Assembly: GCA_035650355.1 (NCBI GenBank)
Contig: DASRHT010000081.1
Coordinates: 1 to 64,000, forward strand
Length of the DNA: 64,000 bases
Source: DASRHT01 sp035650355
GTDB lineage: Bacteria; Chloroflexota; Ktedonobacteria; Ktedonobacterales; Ktedonobacteraceae
Direction: 5' to 3'
Shown here: positions 34,224-42,297 of the stretch, piece by piece
How positions within the stretch are numbered: position 1 is the first letter of the stretch
Layout of the letters: each line of letters begins with the position of its first letter
The notes under the pieces: model-generated
What the model saw: the letters and a program-made list of their open reading frames with translations, nothing else
What the model was told of the DNA's origin: nothing
The model's database searches: none
Program-made: the position numbers and the translations under genes

Positions 34224-34737
34224 GATGCAGTCAGCCTCCTTCACAATATCAAATACACTATTTCATCCAAAGAGGTGGAAGAAAAATCATAGGAGATGCT
34301 GTCCATTCTCTAGGACGACTTCCCCGCCTCTATAGATGATAATACGTCACCCTTGAAACAAATCTCACAACAATTTGAGCGGCGCCAGTCCGCCATATAA
34401 CCCACAAAAAGCATAACAATATTTCTACAAATGTAGAATCAGCTCCCAAAACACTGTAACGCATTTCCGTGCTCAGATTGGCAGGCTGGACAACGCTAGA
34501 GAGATTATACGGAGCGTGCATCGAACTGTCAATACATATTTTTTACCCCTGTGATATAGAATAGTGTCGCAGCACAACACAGCTCTTGCCATGTCTATAA
34601 ACGCACCTTCATTAAAACTCTTCTTGGGTTACTGGAAGAGCTTTTTCGCGTTTCATAGGATGAAAGACTTTTCATGAATTAGCATAAGGCATTTACTTCA
34701 ATGCGCTCTTAATTTTGCAGAGAGGGGCTATCTGCAT
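34224..34737. other. 514-bp intergenic region upstream of livK and of a regulator relic
   Basis: This region must hold the leftward liv promoter. TATTAT and TATAGA hexamers lie near 34330-34345, but I find no -35 at a proper distance. The right part is AT-rich and may be the remnant control region of the broken regulator. I see no gene or strong structure. Confidence 0.5.
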
Positions 34738-35332
34738 ATGGAACATGATCAGGTTGCATCATTTGGAGAACTACTCAAAGCTCTCCGTAAGCAGAACGTA
34801 TTGGACAACAACAGGTAGCTGAGCAGCTCACAGTGCATCGCAACACCATTGGGGCCTGGGAGCGAGGAGATCGGCTGCCCGACACACGAGGCATGGTGCT
34901 GGAATTGGCCAGATGCCTGCAACTGGATGAGCAGGAAACCGCCCGGCTGCTGGAGGCCAGCTTAACGGGCGTCTCGACGCGCTGGAACGTGCCCTATCGG
35001 CGCAACCCCTTCTTCACTGGACGCGAGGAGCTCCTACAGCGACTGCATGCGCTGTTGTGGCAAGAGAAAGCCGCTGCTCTGACGCGGCTGAATCGTTGTA
35101 TCAACGGGTCCTCGCTATCCGAGAGCAAGCCTTAGACTCCTTCCATCCCTCTTTAGCGGAGACTTTGTACAGTTTCGCAGCGTTGCCAGAAGCGCAAGAG
35201 TGCTTTCAGGATGCTGCTGCTTTGTATCAACGCGCACTGACCATCCGTGAGCTGGTGTATGGCCCACAGCACCCCAAAACGATTGAGGCGCGAGAGAACT
35301 ATGCATCTTTGTTACGAGAGATGGAGCGGTAA
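34738..35332 (+). pseudogene. Remnant of an XRE-NB-ARC-TPR regulator
   Basis: ATG 34738, with AGAGGGG upstream, opens an XRE helix-turn-helix (MEHDQVASFGELLKALRKQ). A one-base deletion near 34797 then sends it to a stop at 34816-34818. The next frame continues the same domain (VAEQLTVHRNTIGAWERGDRLPDTRG) into FFTGREELLQRLHALL, the usual entry of an NB-ARC ATPase. At about 35065 it breaks again into a third frame with two TPR repeats (AAESLYQRVLAIREQAL and AALYQRALTIRELVYG) to the stop at 35332. The whole P-loop domain and most TPRs are missing. The intact family has 700-1000 residues. It is a clear decayed gene. Confidence 0.85.
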
Positions 35333-35410
35333 GAGGAGGAGGGCGCTCTTGAGACAAGATAATCTAAGGGGTAAGAGCGCAGTAACGACGCATGGCTCCC
35401 TGGCTCTCTA

Positions 35411-36016
35411 CTAGCCAGGGAATTTCTGGCAAAAACGCTCAAAGGCGGCCTTTACCTGGCGACGGGTCTCTTCGAGCGAGCCGCCATTGTCAATGACCTC
35501 GTCAACAAGGGCTAGCTTTGGAGCAATATCCGGTTGGGCACGGATACGGGCTTCGGCTTCCTCGCGGCTGAGATCACTACGGGCCATCAAGCGAGCCAGC
35601 TCTTGTTCTTCTGGACAGGTTACCAACCACTTGCTCTGACAGAGCGCGCCCGATCCGCCTTCGAGTAGCTTGACCGCATCGACGATAGCAATTCCTGCCT
35701 CGCTCACCAACGCGAGTTCTTTCATCAACGCTGTCCCAACCACTGGATGAACGATACGCTCTAGCCGCTTCAAAGCTGCGGAATCCTGAAATACCACTGC
35801 TCCCAGAGCTTTGCGATCTACGCTGCCATCAGGCGCAAGGATTGAGGCACCAAAGGTCTCTGCAACCTTCACAGCTATAGGCTGACCACTCTCGTATAAA
35901 TGATGAACAAGAGCATCTGCATCGATATAGCGTTCTGCGCCCAGTTCGAGCAGTATTTTCCCGATAGTGGTTTTACCACAGGCAATATTGCCGGTTAAGC
36001 CGATAATACGAGGCAT
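35411..36016 (-). CDS. coaE: Dephospho-CoA kinase
   Basis: The 201-residue kinase catalyses the last step of CoA synthesis, phosphorylating the ribose 3'-hydroxyl of dephospho-CoA. The P-loop is GLTGNIACGKTTIG (6-19), YIDADALVHHLYESG (about 32-46) carries the catalytic Asp, RIVHPVVG binds CoA, and the lid has RLMARSDLSREEAEARI. Length matches the family. ATG 36016 has TAGGAG upstream; a TTG precedes it in frame. The region IVDAVKLLEGG differs a little from the usual VPLLFE but is in place. It is monocistronic and leftward, facing away from the caspase gene. Confidence 0.93.
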   Translation of the reverse strand: MPRIIGLTGNIACGKTTIGKILLELGAERYIDADALVHHLYESGQPIAVKVAETFGASILAPDGSVDRKALGAVVFQDSAALKRLERIVHPVVGTALMKELALVSEAGIAIVDAVKLLEGGSGALCQSKWLVTCPEEQELARLMARSDLSREEAEARIRAQPDIAPKLALVDEVIDNGGSLEETRRQVKAAFERFCQKFPG

Positions 36017-36242
36017 CAATAAAAACTCCTACAGTCTGGACGGAATGACGAAAGACCTGGCTCACCTATCCATATATCACCTATTTTACCCGCTAAAAGC
36101 CCGGCTGCGCCATACCATACCACTGTTAGAGCATACTCAATAAAGTTTCTCCCAAAAGTACCTTTTCGTACCCTTTTATTGCTATATAGACACTACAATG
36201 TCGTAAAATGGCTGATGTTTAGAGTAAAGCACAAGATTTAAG

Positions 36243-36413
36243 AGTGTATCTGATTCTGAGTGTCTTCGCCCCGGCGTGGCGGAGTTCGCGCGGCGAAGCC
36301 GCACAAGGAGATGTGTGTTGTGGAAAAATGCGCTTCGCGCATTTTTCCACAACACACATCTCGGCGAGCGTCGCAGACGCGAGCACGCACTCATGCGGAG
36401 AATCAGACAACCT
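36243..36413. repeat. MITE-like palindromic element, copy 1 (171 bp)
   Basis: Terminal inverted repeats of about 15 bases (AGTGTATCTGATTCT at the left; the right end reads AGAATCAGACAACCT) enclose GC-rich flanks and a central perfect 26-bp stem. The stem pairs 36308-36333 with 36337-36362 around a TTC loop. The left flank also holds GCGGC-GAA-GCCGC. There is no coding capacity. The same element occurs inverted at 57263-57441. The right end stops three bases before the ribosome site (AAGGAG 36416-36421) of the caspase gene. No target duplication is visible at this copy. Confidence 0.85.
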
Positions 36414-36426
36414 CTAAGGAGACTTG

Positions 36427-38166
36427 ATGGGAAGGCGTTTAGGGCTCATTATAGGCATTAATCAATATCAAGATCCCGCATTTCAACCGTTATGCTTTGC
36501 CGAAAGCGATGCTCGTGCCCTTGCGCAGTGGCTTGTCAACGTCAAAGGAGGCAAATGGGCAGCCAGCGATGTACAATTTGCTCAAGGGGCACAGGTGACG
36601 CGAGCACTCGTGGAAGCATTAGTGACGCAGGCATGCCTTCATATCGCTGAGCCTGGAGATACCGTTTTCATCTATTTTGCCGGTCATGCCTTCGTGGATG
36701 AAAAGCATGGCGATGGATATTTAGCATTAACAGATACCTCCTATCGGAATCCCGCAACCGGTTTTCACCTTCCATCTTTTGCCCAGAAAATCATGAGTCG
36801 CAGCCGAGCAGCACATATTTTGTTTATTCTTGATTGCTTCCAGAATGGTCGTGCCTGGGGCATGAACCGTTCATCGTCATTTGATTCGAAGCCGCTTCTC
36901 GGTTCTGCCCTGCTAGATGAGCTACAGCAGCAACCAAATCGACTTTTCCTCTGCTCCTGCCGTGGTAATGAGTTTGCGCCAGAAGAAGGGGAACAGAAGC
37001 TGGGCCTTTTCACCTATCGTATGATTGTTGGCCTCTGTGGGCCTGCTAGCGATCCCACTACAGGCAATATTATGCTACGTCCCCTGCACACTTACCTTTT
37101 CAAAAATTTAGGCGAGCAGCAACGACCACAGCTCTTTGGGCAGGATCAACCGCCTCTGATCCTGGTGGGAACTGCATCACAGCCACTACAACAGCTCTCT
37201 TCGACTGATGGTATGCCGCCTAGTGCAGCGATGCTCAAGCAGCAAAATACCCAGACAGCTAGCCAGCCAGCCACACATACCCCTATAGCAACCGCACAAA
37301 AAACAACAACAGGACCACAACCCCATCCATCAGTAGAACAGCATCTCAGGCAACAGTGCAAATTGCGGCTGGAGCAGGCGCAACATTTTTTACAACTCCA
37401 AAATTATGGAGAAGCATTTAATATTGTGGAGCAGGTTCTGCAGATTATGCCTAATGATCCCACAGCATTAATTTTCAAGGGGCAGCTACTGGGGAAGGCC
37501 GGGCTCTATCCAGAGGCTCTGGCTGTCGTTGAACAACTGACGAAGATCGATCCTGGTAACCCTCTGATCTGGAGTATGCACGCTTTCCTTCTTACCAATA
37601 CGGGCCAGCATCAGCCTGCCCTGGAGGCTATTGAACATTCTCTGGAGCTGGATGCGACTAATCCCGAATCATATGCCATCAAAACCAACATCATGGCAAA
37701 TATTGCGGCCACGCAAAGCAAAAGGGGAGCGACCAGCCAGCTCCAAAAGCAGCAGAGAGGCTCTACGCTGCTGTTCATGGCTGTATTCTGGCAATTTACA
37801 GGCTTTGTTATTGGCACAGCCGGCTCAATTCTGCCGATTTTTCTTCCCTCTCTACCGAGTATTCTAGGCGGCTTGCTCATGAGCCTGGGATTGGCCTGGA
37901 TCTGTGTCAGTGCAGCCAGAGGAGCATATCGCTACGGCTGCCTACTCTCTCTACCTACTATCGTGATCTTTCTCATTTCCGCAGGACTGCTTGCTGCAGC
38001 ATATATTCTAGGCTACAGGAAAATTGTGCAGATGATCATTGCTCACCCGACGATCTTAGTACCGGTCGTATTTTTTGCACTATGGCTTGCGAGCGCAGCA
38101 ATATTACCGCCGATTGCAGGAGCAGGCGGGCTTATTAGTGGACTGATACGCGGTACACGCAAATGA
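36427..38166 (+). CDS. Caspase-family (C14) peptidase with TPRs and four-helix membrane tail
   Basis: This 579-residue protein has three parts. Residues 1-270 are a caspase/metacaspase domain: GRRLGLIIGINQYQDP opens it, the catalytic His is in FIYFAGHAF and the catalytic Cys in FILDCFQNG. After a Thr/Gln-rich linker, residues about 300-430 form three TPRs (EQAQHFLQLQNYGEAFNIVE, ALAVVEQLTKIDPGNP, ALEAIEHSLELDATNP). The last 140 residues hold four transmembrane helices and end with basic residues. The peptidase would be cytoplasmic and membrane-tethered. Bacterial relatives act in defence or regulated death, but no partner or signature operon is present here. ATG 36427 follows AAGGAG. Confidence 0.85.
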   Translation: MGRRLGLIIGINQYQDPAFQPLCFAESDARALAQWLVNVKGGKWAASDVQFAQGAQVTRALVEALVTQACLHIAEPGDTVFIYFAGHAFVDEKHGDGYLALTDTSYRNPATGFHLPSFAQKIMSRSRAAHILFILDCFQNGRAWGMNRSSSFDSKPLLGSALLDELQQQPNRLFLCSCRGNEFAPEEGEQKLGLFTYRMIVGLCGPASDPTTGNIMLRPLHTYLFKNLGEQQRPQLFGQDQPPLILVGTASQPLQQLSSTDGMPPSAAMLKQQNTQTASQPATHTPIATAQKTTTGPQPHPSVEQHLRQQCKLRLEQAQHFLQLQNYGEAFNIVEQVLQIMPNDPTALIFKGQLLGKAGLYPEALAVVEQLTKIDPGNPLIWSMHAFLLTNTGQHQPALEAIEHSLELDATNPESYAIKTNIMANIAATQSKRGATSQLQKQQRGSTLLFMAVFWQFTGFVIGTAGSILPIFLPSLPSILGGLLMSLGLAWICVSAARGAYRYGCLLSLPTIVIFLISAGLLAAAYILGYRKIVQMIIAHPTILVPVVFFALWLASAAILPPIAGAGGLISGLIRGTRK

Positions 38167-38184
38167 TGCGCTGATGTTCGCCGG

Positions 38185-40128
38185 TTAGCTCACAGCGTCC
38201 GCGAGGCGCTCCCATTCCAGCAGCAGTGCATCAACATGTGCCTTTGTCTTTTCATAATCGGTGGATAATTGTGTAAGCTGCTCCGCATCGGCCTTGAGGG
38301 CCGCCTGGGACAAAGACCCTTCTATCGATTTGAGCTGCGCTTCCGCCTTCTCAATATCCCGTTCTATATCCTCTACGGTGCGTTCCTTTATCTTGCCCTT
38401 TTTCGCCGCAGATTTCGCAGGGGAGACAGGAGATTGGGGCTTTGTTTTCGCGACCTCCTTGACCGGAGCAGGCACATCCAGCACAATCGGACTTTTGCGG
38501 GTGCGATAATCGGTATAGTTGCCCAGGTAAGGGATCAGCACTCCATCTTCAATTGCCAGCACTTTTGTGGCCAGGCGATCTATGAAGTAGCGGTCATGCG
38601 AGACAAACAATAGAGTGCCTTCGTATTCGCTCAAAACTTCCTCAAGGAACTGGCGCGATTGCAGATCAAGATGGTTTGTTGGCTCGTCGAGCACCATAAA
38701 GTTTGAGCCCTGCAATGTCAATTTAGCCAGGGCGACACGGCTACGCTCGCCACCGCTGAGCGTTTTAATCTGTTTGAACACGTCGTCTCCTGAAAAAAGG
38801 AAACGCCCAAGAAAACTGCGCGCTCCTTCTTCGCTCAGGGTACAAACACGGCGAATTTCATCAAGAATCGTACGGCCTCCATTGAGGCCTGAGTGAGTTT
38901 GCGAATAGTAGCCGATACGAACGTTGTGCCCAGGATGAACCTGACCGGCAATGGGCGACAGTTCACCGATGAGTGTCCGTATAAATGTAGTCTTGCCGGC
39001 GCCATTTGGCCCGATCAGGCCAACGCGATCCCCGCGCAGCAGTTCCAGGTCAGCCACCTGGAGCAGTATTTTCGGCTCGCCGCGTTTCTGTTCCTCGCGC
39101 TTTGTCCCTCCACCATAGCCTACCGCGAGTTTATGGGTAGAAAGCACAAGAGATCCGCTATCGGTCACGGGAGTAAACTCGAAGTGCAGTTCAGGAAAAT
39201 CTTGCGGACGCTCCACCCGCTCCAGACGGTCCAGCAGTTTTTGGCGGCCCCGAGCCTCTCGACTACGCTGCCCGGCTTTGTAGCGACGAATAAATTCTTC
39301 GGTATGCGCGATATGCTCCTGTTGCGCTTCGTACTCGCGCATACGCCGTTCCATCCGCTCCTCACGCAGGTGGAGGTATTTAGTATAGTTGCCGGGATAC
39401 TCTTCAATCCGTCCAAATGCTAATTCTATGGTGCGAGATACAATTTTATCAAGAAAGTAACGGTCGTGCGCAACAACCACCATTGCCCCTTTCCAGCTAG
39501 AGAGATAGTTTTCTAACCATTCAAGGGCTGCCAGGTCCAGATGGTTTGTTGGCTCGTCTAATAGCAGCAGATCAGGCTCCTGTAGCAGGAGTTTGCCTAG
39601 AGCAGCGCGCGTCTGTTGTCCGCCACTCAGATGCATCACCGGAGCAGCCTGTTGCTCGTGAGTAAAACCGAGGCCATCAAGCACCTGATCCACGCGATTC
39701 TCATACGTATAGCCGCCAGCATGCTCATAGCGTGATTGTAGGTCGGCATAGCGCGCCAGCAGTTGATCGTGGAGAAGCGGATCATCCTGCACTGTTGGAG
39801 AGGCCATCTTTTGTGCAAACTCATGTAGTTCATGTTCCCACTGATGCAACGCTGCAAAGACCGTCAACATCTCCTCACGGAGCGTATTTTGGGGATGAAA
39901 ATCCACCACCTGAGTTAGATAGCCAATGCGCATATTGCGCGTCAGAGAGACAGAACCCTCATCTGCCTCCTCGCGTCCGGCCAGAATATTGAGAAGCGTT
40001 GACTTGCCCGCGCCATTGGGGCCAACCAGCCCGATACGATCTCGTGCTTCAATTTGAAAACTTACGCCAGAAAATATACGCTCAGCCGCAAAAGATTTTC
40101 CAAGCTGTATCACAGCAACAATTGACAT
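38185..40128 (-). CDS. ABC-F family ATPase
   Basis: The 647-residue soluble protein has two ABC domains and no membrane segments, the mark of ABC-F translation or antibiotic-resistance factors. Domain 1 has GPNGAGKSTLLNIL, LSGGQQTRAALGKLLLQEP and LLLLDEPTNHLDLAALEWLE. The inter-domain linker (RRMREYEAQQEHIAHTEEFI) is a helical arm of about 75 residues. Domain 2 has GPNGAGKTTFIRTL, LSGGERSRVALAKL and MVLDEPTNHLDLQSRQFLE. The C-terminal 110 residues are a Lys/Glu/Ala-rich coiled coil, as in Uup and some YdiF-like proteins. It probably acts on ribosomes. The gene is leftward and convergent with the caspase gene, 18 bp apart. Confidence 0.9.
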   Translation of the reverse strand: MSIVAVIQLGKSFAAERIFSGVSFQIEARDRIGLVGPNGAGKSTLLNILAGREEADEGSVSLTRNMRIGYLTQVVDFHPQNTLREEMLTVFAALHQWEHELHEFAQKMASPTVQDDPLLHDQLLARYADLQSRYEHAGGYTYENRVDQVLDGLGFTHEQQAAPVMHLSGGQQTRAALGKLLLQEPDLLLLDEPTNHLDLAALEWLENYLSSWKGAMVVVAHDRYFLDKIVSRTIELAFGRIEEYPGNYTKYLHLREERMERRMREYEAQQEHIAHTEEFIRRYKAGQRSREARGRQKLLDRLERVERPQDFPELHFEFTPVTDSGSLVLSTHKLAVGYGGGTKREEQKRGEPKILLQVADLELLRGDRVGLIGPNGAGKTTFIRTLIGELSPIAGQVHPGHNVRIGYYSQTHSGLNGGRTILDEIRRVCTLSEEGARSFLGRFLFSGDDVFKQIKTLSGGERSRVALAKLTLQGSNFMVLDEPTNHLDLQSRQFLEEVLSEYEGTLLFVSHDRYFIDRLATKVLAIEDGVLIPYLGNYTDYRTRKSPIVLDVPAPVKEVAKTKPQSPVSPAKSAAKKGKIKERTVEDIERDIEKAEAQLKSIEGSLSQAALKADAEQLTQLSTDYEKTKAHVDALLLEWERLADAVS

Positions 40129-40582
40129 TTTTCTTACCTGGTACTTTAGGATTACAGCATAATTTCCTTATTCGATATATCCGGTAGCGTACCATATCGG
40201 TAACGCTGATGCAAGAGGATACGCCACGCTCCATACTGCTATGCTACCTTGCGGCAGACACTCCCCCGCAAGCTATTCATCTTATGATATACTGGTATGG
40301 CAAATCCTTCTTTGCAAGAAAGGATGCTATAATAGCACGCCTGATATTGACCAGATCCAGTTGAAGCTTTCCTTAAATTTTGAGATAAGCAGTCATGGGG
40401 TTGCGTCAGAGGCGAAGAGAGAGGCGTCTTGGAATACCCGGCCAATTCCAGGCATTGCGGCAGATTGCGCGGGATGATGGGGAAGAACCAGGGAGATCTG
40501 CACAGAAACCGCTTTATACCATAGGCCCTGGTGCGGCAGAATATGCCCCTAGAGGGCAGGGACAAGCAAACCGCACACCTGC
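40129..40582. other. 454-bp region upstream of pyrE
   Basis: This region lies between the divergent ABC-F and pyrE genes. An imperfect palindrome covers about 40304-40325 (ATCCTT...AAGGAT around TTTGCAA), and an extended -10 follows at 40325-40333. Past it there are 250 bases of leader of mixed composition. No T-box or PyrR-type structure could be identified by eye. A 70-codon frame (40395-40607) has no ribosome site and I do not call it. Confidence 0.5.
40325..40333 (+). promoter_or_regulatory. Extended -10 promoter upstream of pyrE
   Basis: TGCTATAAT is a perfect extended -10, inside the small palindrome TGCTATAATAGCA. No -35 is seen. It would give a leader of about 240 bases. Confidence 0.55.
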
Positions 40583-41332
40583 TTGTTCACTTTCAAAAGA
40601 ATATTAGCAAAGAAAGGAGGCGGTGCCTTCTCCCCTGAAGAATATGGGCACCGCAATGCTGAAGTGGCGAAAGAACAGTCACTAGATAACCTCTGGTTGG
40701 CGCAAATCCTGTTCGATCTTGGAGGGGTCCAATTCGGCAACTTTACGGTGAGCGAATCTGCGGTAAGCTCACCCGTTTTTGTGAATCCTAAGGTCCTGAT
40801 CGGGAACCCAACCGCGCTCCGTGTTGCCAGCAAGCTGATGCAGCAGGAGATCAACCTTGCTCAATCACTACGTCGCCCCCGCGTTCATCCTTTTAATGTC
40901 GTCGCCGGGGTACCGGTGGGTGGGCTGTTACTGGCCACAGCCTACGCGCTGGAAACCAATACGCCCCTTATTTACGCCCGCACCCACCCGGAAGGGACCG
41001 GGACGCGCGGCATAGAGGGGCGCTTTACGAGAGGCGACACGGCCCTGATCATTGATGACCTCATCACAAGAGGCAGTAGCGTCCTGGAAACGGCAGCATT
41101 GCTCGACGAGAACGGTCTCAAGGTAAAAGACGTTATTGTGCTGATTGACCGGGAACATGGAGCTACCGAGCGTTTACGCCGCTACGGATACAATATAATG
41201 AGTATCTTAAAGCTGGACGTGATGCTTAACCACTACATGTCGAAAGGACTCATTTCCGAGGAAACATACCGGGCCTGCGCCGAGTACCTGCGCACCAAAC
41301 AAGGTGAAAACACTACTTCCCTGGAACTGTAA
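40583..41332 (+). CDS. pyrE: Orotate phosphoribosyltransferase
   Basis: The protein (up to 249 residues) converts orotate and PRPP to OMP in pyrimidine synthesis. The N-terminal LAQILFDLGGVQFGNFTVSE is the PyrE opening. NVVAGVPVGGLLLATAYAL follows, and the PRPP loop is TALIIDDLITRGSSVLETA, with the flexible loop Arg in YARTHPEGTGTRGIEGRF (usually R-K-x2-K-x-HG). That loop is atypical, so activity should be viewed with some care. The start is uncertain: TTG 40583 gives 40 extra residues and no good ribosome site. The AGGAGG at 40615-40620 lies within the frame, pointing to GTG 40623 in a different frame. A strong terminator follows. Confidence 0.8.
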   Translation: MFTFKRILAKKGGGAFSPEEYGHRNAEVAKEQSLDNLWLAQILFDLGGVQFGNFTVSESAVSSPVFVNPKVLIGNPTALRVASKLMQQEINLAQSLRRPRVHPFNVVAGVPVGGLLLATAYALETNTPLIYARTHPEGTGTRGIEGRFTRGDTALIIDDLITRGSSVLETAALLDENGLKVKDVIVLIDREHGATERLRRYGYNIMSILKLDVMLNHYMSKGLISEETYRACAEYLRTKQGENTTSLEL

Positions 41333-41340
41333 ACGCTATT

Positions 41341-41383
41341 AAGGGGAACGCTCCAGCATATATTGGCTGGCGTTCCCCTTTTT
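41341..41383 (+). terminator. Rho-independent terminator of pyrE
   Basis: AAGGGGAACG-CTCCAGC and GCTGG-CGTTCCCCTT form a long, almost perfect stem followed by TTTTT. It begins about eight bases after the stop. Confidence 0.93.
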
Positions 41384-41437
41384 GTGTAGGCTTGCCATTG
41401 GACGCGCTCAAGCGGGCGGACGCAATAAATCGGGTCC

Positions 41438-42268
41438 TTACGACAGCGGCGGCAGCGTTACCGGTTGGCGCGGCCCGTCAAGCGGCTGCTTAGCAGATGC
41501 TCCATTCTGCCGATGCATTGTCTCAAGCAATGGCTGTATCAGATCAATGGGGAGCGGGAAAACAATGGTTGAGTTCTTCTCCACAGCGATCTCGGTGAGC
41601 GTTTGCAGGTAGCGCAACTGGAGGGCGCTCGGCTGCGACCCAATGATACCGGCGGCCTCTGCCAACTGTGACGAAGCCTGCAACTCACCTTCGGCATGGA
41701 TGATCTTGGCTCGCTTTTCACGTTCGGCTTCCGCCTGCTTTGCCATCGCGCGCTGCATGGTGACGGGCAACTCAATATCTTTCACCTCTACCGCCGTCAC
41801 TTTTACTCCCCAGCTTTCCGTATGTTCATCAATGATCGCCTGCAGTTCGCGATTGATCTTGTTACGCTGTGAAAGCAACTCATCCAGTTCAGACTGGCCT
41901 AGCACATTTCGTAATGTGGTCTGGCCGATCTGCGTCGTGGCCTGAATAAAGTTCATCACGTTGACAACCGCAGCGCCAGGATCAACTACTCTAAAGTAGA
42001 GTACTGCCGTCACTTTGATGGTCACGTTGTCGCGCGTAATCACTTCCTGCGGCGGAACGGTGAGGGTGACAATACGTAAGTCTACCTTTACCATGCGGGT
42101 AATAATGGGCGGGACCCAGAAAATACCGGGGCCTTTGGCACCAATCAACCGTCCCAGGATAAAGATCACGCCGCGCTCATACTGTTGTACGATCCGAATG
42201 CCGGAGAGTCCGAAAAAAATCACAATCAGAACAATGACACCGATTAAGGCCAGTATAAGGGGATCCAT
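41438..42268 (-). CDS. Slipin (SPFH/band 7 membrane protein)
   Basis: This 276-residue protein has one N-terminal membrane helix (ILALIGVIVLIVIFFGL) and then a stomatin/SPFH domain: IRIVQQYERGVIFILGRL, PGIFWVPPIITRMVKVDLR, and the slipin signature TQIGQTTLRNVLGQSELDELLSQRN. After it comes a helical AKQAEAEREKRAKIIHAEGE region for oligomerisation. The last 25 residues are Pro/Gln-rich. It follows the NfeD gene by 29 bp. Slipin and NfeD pairs are widely conserved and form membrane microdomain rings in which the NfeD protease cuts the slipin C-terminus. Start ATG 42268 is well placed after AAAGGAGG. Confidence 0.93.
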   Translation of the reverse strand: MDPLILALIGVIVLIVIFFGLSGIRIVQQYERGVIFILGRLIGAKGPGIFWVPPIITRMVKVDLRIVTLTVPPQEVITRDNVTIKVTAVLYFRVVDPGAAVVNVMNFIQATTQIGQTTLRNVLGQSELDELLSQRNKINRELQAIIDEHTESWGVKVTAVEVKDIELPVTMQRAMAKQAEAEREKRAKIIHAEGELQASSQLAEAAGIIGSQPSALQLRYLQTLTEIAVEKNSTIVFPLPIDLIQPLLETMHRQNGASAKQPLDGPRQPVTLPPLS

Positions 42269-42297
42269 AAAAGCCTCCTTTGACTTTTTTTGAAAAT

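Noticed and set aside
40395..40607. 70-codon frame upstream of pyrE
   Set aside because: It has no ribosome site, a very Arg-rich low-information sequence and no visible homology. It is more likely leader sequence.
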